64,000 nucleotides of DNA, from assembly GCF_000969445.1 (NCBI RefSeq), contig NZ_JZEY01000054.1, forward strand, positions 1,426,001 through 1,490,000. The letters are read 5' to 3'. This stretch comes from Devosia chinhatensis (GTDB lineage: Bacteria; Pseudomonadota; Alphaproteobacteria; Rhizobiales; Devosiaceae). Positions 57,270 through 64,000 of this stretch are shown here, piece by piece. The notes beneath the pieces were generated by a model. That model had not been told where the DNA came from. It saw only the letters and a program-made list of their open reading frames with translations, and searched no databases. The position numbers and the translations under genes are program-made. Each line of letters opens with the position of its first letter. The stretch's first letter is position 1.

Positions 57270-59744
57270 CTACTGCCAGCGACTCTGGCCCATATTCGGG
57301 TCGAGATAGGTGCCACCGCCCTGCGGCGCGCTGACGATGCTCGAGCCATATTGCTGCTGCATCATCTGTTCGCGCTGATAGGCGTCATAGGCGGCAACGT
57401 CCACGCCGATCACCGAAGTCATCGAATTGGGGCCCGTACCCGGCTTGAACGCTTCCTGGATTGCGGACTGGCCCTCGAACGCCTTCACGCCACTATTGGG
57501 GTTGATCCAGGCCGTGACCATGCCCGAGGGCACGTTGAAGGGCGTCGCCGGCTTACCCTGCAGCGCCTTGGCCATGAAATTGGTGAAGATCGGCACAGCC
57601 ATGCCGCCGCCGGTCGAAGCCGACCCCATCGAGCGTGGCTGGTCGAAGCCGACATAGACACCGACGGCCAGTTCGGGCGTAAAGCCAACGAACCAGGCAT
57701 CCTTGTAATCGTTGGTCGTGCCGGTCTTGCCGGCGACGGGACGATTGAGCGCCCGGGCCGCGGTACCGGTACCGCGCTGCACGACACCTTCCATCATCGA
57801 GGTGATCTGGTAGGCCGTCATCGGGTCCAGGACCTGCTGGCGGGTATCAACGATGCGCGGCTCGCCCTGCCCATGCCAGTCGGTCGCCTCGCATCCTTCG
57901 CAAACGCGCTCGTCATGCCGGTAGATCGTCTTGCCGTAGCGGTCCTGCACACGGTCGATCAGCGTCGGCACGATCTTGCGGCCGCCATTGGCAATTGTCG
58001 CATAGGCCGAGGTCATGCGCATGGCCGTTGTTTCCCCCGCGCCCAGCGACATGGCCAGAACGGGCTGCATATCGTCATAGATACCGAACAATCGCGCATA
58101 GTCGGCAATCAGTGGCATGCCGATATCGCGTGCCAGGCGCACCGTCATCACATTGCGGCTGCGCTCGATGCCGCGCCGCAAGGTCTGCGGACCATAAAAT
58201 TCCTGCGCATAGTTTTCCGGGCGCCACACCGAACCGTCGCTCATCCGGACCTCGATCGGGGCATCCAGCACCACGGAGGCTGGCGTGTAGCCATTGTCCA
58301 GCGCTGCAGCATATACGATTGGCTTGAACGAAGACCCAGGCTGGCGCAAGGCCTGGGTCGCGCGGTTGAACTCGCTTTCCGCGAAGGAAAAGCCGCCGAC
58401 CATGGCGAGCACACGGCCCGTGCGCGGGTCCATGGCTACCAGCGCGCCCTCGACCTCAGGAACCTGCTCGAGCGTATAGATGCCCTCCTTGCCGGCAACC
58501 GGGGACACATAGACCACGTCGCCGACGCTGAGCAGATCCTGCACCGGTCGCGAAACCCATTTGATTTCCGGGCCCGATAGCACGCCTTCGACACGGTCGG
58601 GGGAAATGGCACCGTCGACGTCGTTTTCCGGCCGCAGGCCGATCCGCGCCTGGTTGCCGCCAACCTCCAGCACCACCGCCAATTGCCATTCCGGCACGTC
58701 GCTCAGCGGCTTGATTGCGGCCACGGCAGCGCCCCAGTCCTCGCCCAGCTCGATGCTGGCGACAGGCTCGCGGAAGCCGCGTGTATGGTCGTAGGCGATC
58801 AGGCCATCCATGAGCGCCCGGCGGGCATATTCCTGCAGCCTGGGCTCCAGCGTGGTGCGGACGGACAGACCACCACCATAGAGCTGGTCTTCGCCATAGA
58901 GCCGCGCCAGCGCACGACGGACATCCTCGGTGAAATATTCAGCCGAATAGACCTGGCTGCCGGAAGCGCGCGGGATGACGTTGAGCGGCTCCTGCTTGGC
59001 GGCGGCGGCGTCTTCGTAGGAGACATAGCCATTCTCCACCATGCGATCGATCACCCAATTGCGCCGCTCGATGCCCTGCTGGGTCCGCCGGAACGGGTGG
59101 TAATTGTTGGGCCCCTTGGGCAGCGCCGCGATATAGGCCGCCTCCGGCAGCGTCAGCTGATAGAGCGCCTTATCGAAATAATTGAGCGCCGCGGCGGCAA
59201 CGCCATAGGAATTGAGGCCGAGGAAGATTTCGTTGAGATAGAGCTCGAGGATCTTGTCCTTGGAAAATGTCGACTCGATCCGCAACGCCAGAATGGCTTC
59301 CTGAATCTTGCGGTCCCAGGTCTGCTCGGAAGTCAGCAGGAAGTTTTTCGCGACCTGCTGGGTGATCGAGGAGCCGCCACCCTGGATGGAATTATTGCCT
59401 TCCAGCCGCGCCAGCACGTTGTCGCGCAATGCGCGCACCACGCCGTCGATGGCGATGCCGCTATGGCTGTAGAAATCTTTATCCTCGGCGGAAAGGAACG
59501 CTTCGACCAGCAGCGGCGGAATGGTCTCGACCGGCTGGAACAGGCGCCGCTCGCGGGCATATTCGGCCAGCAGCGTCCCGTCTGCGGCATGCACGCGTGT
59601 GGTCACCGGCGGCTGGTAGTCCTGCAGCACGGTATAGTCGGGCAATTGCGAGGTGACGCTGGCAACGTAGATCGCAGCGGCGCCCACTGCGCCCAGCGCC
59701 ATGAACATACCGAAGCCGAAGAGCCAGCCGAGCAATCGAAACAT
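57270..59744 (-). CDS. mrcA: Penicillin-binding protein 1A
   Basis: Class A PBP that polymerises and cross-links peptidoglycan. The 824 residues start with a cytoplasmic tail and a membrane anchor (about residues 7-29). The glycosyltransferase domain follows, with AEDKDFYSHSGIAIDG, GGSSITQQVAKNF and ELYLNEIFLGLNSYG. The transpeptidase domain has SxxK in RQPGSSFKPIVYAA (about residue 465), SxN in ERSRNVMTVR, and KTGTTN (about 675). The gene lies downstream of the amidase in the same orientation, and its 7-base gap to the gntR stop shows convergent ends. Confidence 0.97.
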   Translation of the reverse strand: MFRLLGWLFGFGMFMALGAVGAAAIYVASVTSQLPDYTVLQDYQPPVTTRVHAADGTLLAEYARERRLFQPVETIPPLLVEAFLSAEDKDFYSHSGIAIDGVVRALRDNVLARLEGNNSIQGGGSSITQQVAKNFLLTSEQTWDRKIQEAILALRIESTFSKDKILELYLNEIFLGLNSYGVAAAALNYFDKALYQLTLPEAAYIAALPKGPNNYHPFRRTQQGIERRNWVIDRMVENGYVSYEDAAAAKQEPLNVIPRASGSQVYSAEYFTEDVRRALARLYGEDQLYGGGLSVRTTLEPRLQEYARRALMDGLIAYDHTRGFREPVASIELGEDWGAAVAAIKPLSDVPEWQLAVVLEVGGNQARIGLRPENDVDGAISPDRVEGVLSGPEIKWVSRPVQDLLSVGDVVYVSPVAGKEGIYTLEQVPEVEGALVAMDPRTGRVLAMVGGFSFAESEFNRATQALRQPGSSFKPIVYAAALDNGYTPASVVLDAPIEVRMSDGSVWRPENYAQEFYGPQTLRRGIERSRNVMTVRLARDIGMPLIADYARLFGIYDDMQPVLAMSLGAGETTAMRMTSAYATIANGGRKIVPTLIDRVQDRYGKTIYRHDERVCEGCEATDWHGQGEPRIVDTRQQVLDPMTAYQITSMMEGVVQRGTGTAARALNRPVAGKTGTTNDYKDAWFVGFTPELAVGVYVGFDQPRSMGSASTGGGMAVPIFTNFMAKALQGKPATPFNVPSGMVTAWINPNSGVKAFEGQSAIQEAFKPGTGPNSMTSVIGVDVAAYDAYQREQMMQQQYGSSIVSAPQGGGTYLDPNMGQSRWQ

Positions 59745-59844
59745 TATTTACCTCGCGCCGCGCAACCGGCGAACCAACCGAAAGCATAGCAGAATCGGGG
59801 ACCAAAGGGGATCACATTGAGAGGCGCCAAAGCCGCGGACGCGA

Positions 59845-61068
59845 TCATGGCTCTTCCTGCAACGTGTCGAAATAAGTGGAGATGCCGCGCGCGATCGCCT
59901 CGGCGGTACGGTCGCGCCAGTCCGACTGCATGAGGTTGGCCGCGTCGCTGGCATTGGAGAGAAAGCCCAACTCGACCAGGACGGAAGGGACGTCGGGCGC
60001 CTGCAGCACGAAGAAATCGGCCTGTCGCACGGGAAAGCGCCGTAGCTCAACGCTGGGCTCGAGCTGGTGCACGATCGACTGGGCAGCCATGAAGGATTGC
60101 ACCCGCATTTCGCGTCGCATCAGATCGAGCAGGATATCCACCACTTCGGCGGTCATCAGCGGCATGGAAAAGCCGGCAATGACATCCGACTTGTTTTCGG
60201 TTTCCGCCAGCACCTTGTCCAGCACGTCCGTGGCGTTCTCGTCGCGCGTATAGACGCTGGCCCCGCGGATCTCGGGCTGCTGGAAGCTGTCGGCGTGGAT
60301 CGAAATGAGAAGGTCCGCGCGGTTCGTCCGCGCAAGTGCAACCCGCTCCTCGAGCCGCAGATAGGTGTCGGTCTCGCGCGTCAGCGCCACGTCGAACCGT
60401 CCCGATTCCACCAGCAATTCCTGCAGCCGCAGCGAGAAAGCCAGCACGATATCCTTTTCACGGATGCCCTCGGGTGTCTCGGCGCCGCTGTCGATCCCAC
60501 CATGCCCTGGATCGATGACCACCAGCGGCCGGGTGCCGATTGGCAGTTCCGACCCACCCGCCGGCGTCGAGACACCAGAAGGAGCCGCGCTCGCAGAGGC
60601 GACCCGGTCGCGCTCCACATTGGCTGCGAACTCCTCTGCGGTGGCGGGAATGATGTCCACAACCAGCCGCGCCGGTTGCCCTTCGAACGGGTCGAGCACA
60701 TAGGCCTGCTGCACCTGGGCCGGGCCCGACAGGGTCAGCGTCGTACGCACCCGGTCGGGCGCCGCCTGTTCGATCACATAGCCGGAGACCACCCCTTCCC
60801 CGGCGGGCACGCCTTCGGTTTCCTGCACGGAAAACGTCCCTGCTCGCACATCGATGGCCAGGCGCGCGGGGTCATCGAGAGAGACGAAGGAAAATTCGGT
60901 GCGTGCTGCTAGGTCGATCACCAGCCGCGCCCGCTCCGGCGTGGCGGTGATGCGTGCGTCGATGACGTTGGGCAGCGGCGGCAGGATCGCTGCATCCTGC
61001 GCACTGGCCAGTCCCGGCAGGATGAGGGCCAGAATGAGTACCAACCGGAAGAGAAAATGTCTGGTCAA
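59845..61068 (-). CDS. N-acetylmuramoyl-L-alanine amidase (AMIN + Amidase_3)
   Basis: AmiC-type periplasmic zinc amidase for daughter-cell separation. It has a signal peptide (RHFLFRLVLILALILPGLASA), an AMIN domain (about residues 30-135, with TEFSFVSLDDPARLAIDV), and a catalytic Amidase_3 domain from about 180. Zinc ligands and catalytic residues appear in VVIDPGHGGIDSG, ADLLISIHADSF and VLVELGFLSN. I chose a TTG at 61068 because it directly precedes the signal peptide; an ATG at 61164 would add 32 residues before it. Downstream mrcA is 100 bases away. Confidence 0.93.
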   Translation of the reverse strand: MTRHFLFRLVLILALILPGLASAQDAAILPPLPNVIDARITATPERARLVIDLAARTEFSFVSLDDPARLAIDVRAGTFSVQETEGVPAGEGVVSGYVIEQAAPDRVRTTLTLSGPAQVQQAYVLDPFEGQPARLVVDIIPATAEEFAANVERDRVASASAAPSGVSTPAGGSELPIGTRPLVVIDPGHGGIDSGAETPEGIREKDIVLAFSLRLQELLVESGRFDVALTRETDTYLRLEERVALARTNRADLLISIHADSFQQPEIRGASVYTRDENATDVLDKVLAETENKSDVIAGFSMPLMTAEVVDILLDLMRREMRVQSFMAAQSIVHQLEPSVELRRFPVRQADFFVLQAPDVPSVLVELGFLSNASDAANLMQSDWRDRTAEAIARGISTYFDTLQEEP

Positions 61069-61665
61069 GACGCGACCTGGCTCCTGCGCTCGTGTGCCTG
61101 CAATCTCGCGCTTGCGCCACGATTCTCCTGCACCACGCTGCCTTATGCGATGATTTGCGTTCATGGCAAAGAAATGACCGTTCAAATCCGTGTAGGAGCG
61201 TGCCTTTTGACTTTCCTGTTGCCATTCGGGCCCAACTTTTCTACACGCTAGAGAGGAAGGCGCGTGTGTTCCGTGGCCATTTTGGAGGGGCTGACAACCC
61301 TCCCTTGGTTGGGAACAGGGCTGGTACAGGCTGCAATCGGCGGCCCGGTCCAGAACGGACGTTGCGGTTTGCGCGCCTGACCGACGAATTTCGGCCCCCG
61401 GGCCGGACGGTGGCGGGTCCATCTTGCCACCCAACAGGAAGAGGTCAAATGGCCCGCAGGCGGAGTACACGCGACGCGATCGAAATTACCGATTGCCGCT
61501 TTGCATCGCCCTCCATGCCGGCCTTGATCACCATTATCCCGGCGCTGAACGTGAGAGGTTCGCGCCCTACCCCACTCAACAACCCATTCGCCCCGCAATG
61601 CGCCACACCCAGGATGCCCGCTTCCCGGCGTCCTCTTGTCGGCGCGCGGGTGCGCGGAGCTCATT
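61069..61665. other. Divergent region and long leader of rne
   Basis: About 600 bases between the amidase start and the RNase E start. Promoters for both strands must lie here. A TTGACT at 61207-61212 has no properly spaced -10, so I do not call a promoter. Long leaders in front of rne genes are known to allow autoregulation by RNase E; I saw no specific structure to claim that here. Confidence 0.45.
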
Positions 61666-64000
61666 ATGGCGACCAAGAGAATGCTGGTGGATGCCATCCA
61701 CCCGGAAGAAACACGGATTGTCGTTACCGCCGGTAACCGGCTGGAGGAATTCGACTTCGAATCGGCGACCCGCCGCCAATTGCGGGGCAACATCTACCTG
61801 GCAAAGGTCACTCGGGTCGAACCGTCGCTGCAGGCGGCGTTCGTCGAGTATGGCGGCAATCGCCACGGTTTTCTCGCCTTCAGCGAAATCCACCCCGATT
61901 ACTACCAGATCCCCGTAGCCGACCGCGAAGCCCTGCTGCGCGACGAAGAGCATGACGACGATCACCACGACGAGGCCGAAGACACCACTTCGGTGCCCGA
62001 AGGTGTTGCTGAAACCGACGCAGAGGCCGATCCCCAGGAGCATGGCGAAGAAAGCCATATCGAGCAGGCCCCGGCCAACAGCGAGCCAGTCGAATCCATC
62101 GGTGGTGCCGACGCGCTCGAGGAAGTGCCCGAGCGCCGCCGCTCCAGCCAGCAGCGCCGCCACCAGTACAAGATCCAGGAAGTCATCAAGCGCCGCCAGG
62201 TGATGCTGGTGCAGGTGGTCAAGGAAGAACGCGGCAACAAGGGCGCCGCTCTCACCACCTATCTTTCGCTGGCCGGCCGCTATTCGGTACTCATGCCCAA
62301 TACCGCTCGTGGCGGCGGCATCTCGCGCAAGATCACCAACGCTGCCGACCGCAAGCGCCTGAAGGAAATCACGTCCGATCTGGAAGTGCCCCAGGGCATG
62401 GGTGTCATCCTGCGCACCGCCGGCGCCTCGCGCACCAAGGCCGAGGTCAAGCGTGACTTTGAGTATTTGATGCGCTTGTGGGAAAGCGTGCGCACGCTCA
62501 CCCTGCAGAGCCAGGCGCCTTGCCTCGTCTATGAGGAAGGCAGCCTGATCAAGCGGACCATCCGCGATCTTTACAACAAGGACATCGATGAAGTTTTCGT
62601 GGCCGGCGACGCCGCCTTCCGCGAAGCCAAGGACTTCATGAAGATGATCATGCCGAGCCACGCCAAGAACGTGCAGCTCTATAAGGATGATCAGCCGCTC
62701 TTTTCTAAATATGGCATCGAAGCCCAGCTTGATTCCATGTTCTCGCCGACGGTGACCCTGCCTTCCGGCGGCTATATCGTCATCAACCCGACCGAAGCGC
62801 TCGTTTCCATCGACGTCAATTCGGGTCGCTCCACCAAGGAGCATAATATCGAGGACACCGCGCTCCAGACCAATCTGGAAGCGGCCGATGAAGTTGCCCG
62901 CCAGTTGCGGTTGCGCGATCTGGCAGGCCTCATCGTCATCGACTTCATCGACATGATGGAGAACCGCTCCAACCGGGCCGTCGAGCGCAAGCTCAAGGAT
63001 TGTCTCAAGGACGATCGTGCCCGCATTCAGGTGGGCCGTATCTCCCATTTCGGCCTCATGGAAATGAGCCGCCAGCGCATCCGCTTCGGCGTCGTGGAAA
63101 GCTCTACCCACAAGTGCCCGATCTGCGACGGCACGGGCCTGGTCCGTTCCACCGAGAGCCTGGCGCTGATGATCATGCGTCACATCGAGGACCATGTCCT
63201 GCGCAAGCAGGGTCAGTCGATCAATGTCCGCGTGCCGGTCGAGGTCGCGCTCTACATTCTCAACTACAAGCGCGAGACGCTGACCCAGCTCGAGATCCGC
63301 AACAATCTCTCGATCACCATCACCGCCGATGGCAAGCTGGCTGGCCATGACTTCCAGATCGAGAAGGGCGAGACCCGCGTGTCCGCCTATGCGGAGACGC
63401 GTGCCGCCGCCCATGTTCGCGTCGACAGCGCGGTGATCGAAGACGAGGTCGAGGAAGAAGACGTCGACGTCGAAACCGAGGCAGAGACCGAGGACGCATC
63501 GGAAACCGAAGCTCGCGCCGAGAGCGGCGAAGGCGAAGGCAATGGCCGCCGCCGCCGCCGGCGTCGTCGTCGGGGTGGCCGCAATGGCGATTCTGCGCCT
63601 CAGCAAGCCACCGAAAATGGTGCGTCCGCTGAGGATGCCGCCGAAGGTGACACCGATGAGGGTGAAGAGGCCAGTGAAGCCGGCCCCGTCGCCGAAGGCG
63701 AGGACACCGAAGGCGAACAGCGTCGTCGCCGTCGTCGCGGCCGTCGCGGCGGTCGTCGCAATCGTCGCGAGAACGGCGATGCCGAGGTGAGTGCGGAACC
63801 GGTCGCTGAAGCTGCGGTCGCAGCCGCTGCCGACGCGATCGTCGAGCATGTCTCGCTCGAAGACGCTCCTGTCGAGACACCTGCGCCAGAGGCGACCCCC
63901 GTTTCCGAGGCCGCTGCCGTCGCCGAGGAAGCTCCTGCGGCCGAGGAAAAGCCAAAGCGTAAGCCACGGAGCCGCAAGAAGGTGACCGAGACGGAAGAAT
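61666..64000 (+). CDS. rne: Ribonuclease E, partial (C-terminus outside window)
   Basis: The endoribonuclease of the RNA degradosome. The 778 visible residues begin MATKRMLVDAIHPEETRIVV. The S1 RNA-binding domain (about residues 35-215) is interrupted by an acidic, His-rich insertion at about 85-165, typical of alphaproteobacteria. The DNase I-like active site has the Mg2+-binding aspartates in VSIDVNSG (about 384) and IDFID (about 427), and the zinc-link is HKCPICDGTG (about 484). From about 595 the tail is acidic with arginine-rich blocks (RRRRRRRRGGR, RRRGRRGGRRNRR), consistent with RNA- and protein-binding scaffold. The ATG has GGAG 6 bases upstream. The gene continues off the edge. Confidence 0.97.
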   Translation, partial: MATKRMLVDAIHPEETRIVVTAGNRLEEFDFESATRRQLRGNIYLAKVTRVEPSLQAAFVEYGGNRHGFLAFSEIHPDYYQIPVADREALLRDEEHDDDHHDEAEDTTSVPEGVAETDAEADPQEHGEESHIEQAPANSEPVESIGGADALEEVPERRRSSQQRRHQYKIQEVIKRRQVMLVQVVKEERGNKGAALTTYLSLAGRYSVLMPNTARGGGISRKITNAADRKRLKEITSDLEVPQGMGVILRTAGASRTKAEVKRDFEYLMRLWESVRTLTLQSQAPCLVYEEGSLIKRTIRDLYNKDIDEVFVAGDAAFREAKDFMKMIMPSHAKNVQLYKDDQPLFSKYGIEAQLDSMFSPTVTLPSGGYIVINPTEALVSIDVNSGRSTKEHNIEDTALQTNLEAADEVARQLRLRDLAGLIVIDFIDMMENRSNRAVERKLKDCLKDDRARIQVGRISHFGLMEMSRQRIRFGVVESSTHKCPICDGTGLVRSTESLALMIMRHIEDHVLRKQGQSINVRVPVEVALYILNYKRETLTQLEIRNNLSITITADGKLAGHDFQIEKGETRVSAYAETRAAAHVRVDSAVIEDEVEEEDVDVETEAETEDASETEARAESGEGEGNGRRRRRRRRRGGRNGDSAPQQATENGASAEDAAEGDTDEGEEASEAGPVAEGEDTEGEQRRRRRRGRRGGRRNRRENGDAEVSAEPVAEAAVAAAADAIVEHVSLEDAPVETPAPEATPVSEAAAVAEEAPAAEEKPKRKPRSRKKVTETEE

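Noticed and set aside
61207-61245. Sigma-70 promoter for rne
   Set aside because: TTGACT has no -10 element at 16-18 bases, so the match is not convincing.
61576-63849. 757-codon minus-strand open frame opposite rne
   Set aside because: Shadow of the RNase E reading frame; the product is repetitive and has no domain or ribosome site.

Overview
The window is bacterial and GC-rich, and the gene content points to an alphaproteobacterium of the Hyphomicrobiales (rhizobial order, possibly Devosia/Pelagibacterium-like; the genus is a guess). Supporting features are a hupB / tRNA-Val / tRNA-Asp / nuo arrangement on one strand, a pyrB gene followed by a dihydroorotase-like gene without its HxH metal motif, a glnB-glnA pair with a sigma-54 type promoter, the rne / N-acetylmuramoyl-L-alanine amidase / mrcA group, and small families such as DUF4169 and DUF1643.

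Layout. 1-3145: start of the complex I operon, nuoA-B-C-D-E, on the minus strand; nuoE runs off the left edge. 3146-21030: accessory region with two outer-membrane barrel proteins, an exported MsrA, three methyl-accepting chemotaxis proteins with a CheW, a CHASE2/degenerate GGDEF/EAL protein followed by an exported FecR-domain protein with a 27-bp coding repeat, a ROK regulator, and wreckage: a dnaE2 (imuC) pseudogene, a small gene broken by a stop codon, and a frameshifted tyrosine recombinase next to the 3' end of tRNA-Asp. I read this as an old island inserted between tRNA-Asp and nuoA. 21038-47000: mostly core genes: tRNA-Asp, tRNA-Val, hupB, folD, amn, eno, tag, chorismate mutase, gatC/gatA with an acetyltransferase between them, ruvX, pyrB/pyrC', the NAD(P)HX repair enzyme, a PilZ protein, glnA/glnB, tRNA-Leu, tig, and small exported or conserved proteins. 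46858-48033: a membrane diguanylate cyclase.

48034-57263 is the most interesting unit. A good sigma-54 (-24/-12) promoter match precedes nine tightly spaced or overlapping genes plus a terminal GntR/FCD regulator. They encode a complete BMP/nucleoside-type ABC importer (TAT-exported binding protein, two permeases, double ATPase), a formamidase-like nitrilase-family amidase, two isochorismatase-fold cysteine hydrolases (the first very like biuret hydrolase), a 5-formyl-THF cyclo-ligase-like protein and an AtzH/HpxZ-like protein. The likely job is uptake and stepwise deamination of a urea- or ureide-like nitrogen compound under nitrogen limitation. The exact substrate is unknown, and the combination may be a little-described nitrogen-scavenging pathway. 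A second sigma-54 type promoter before glnB fits the same nitrogen-control theme.

57270-64000: cell-wall genes mrcA and the amidase on the minus strand, and divergent rne (RNase E) running off the right edge.
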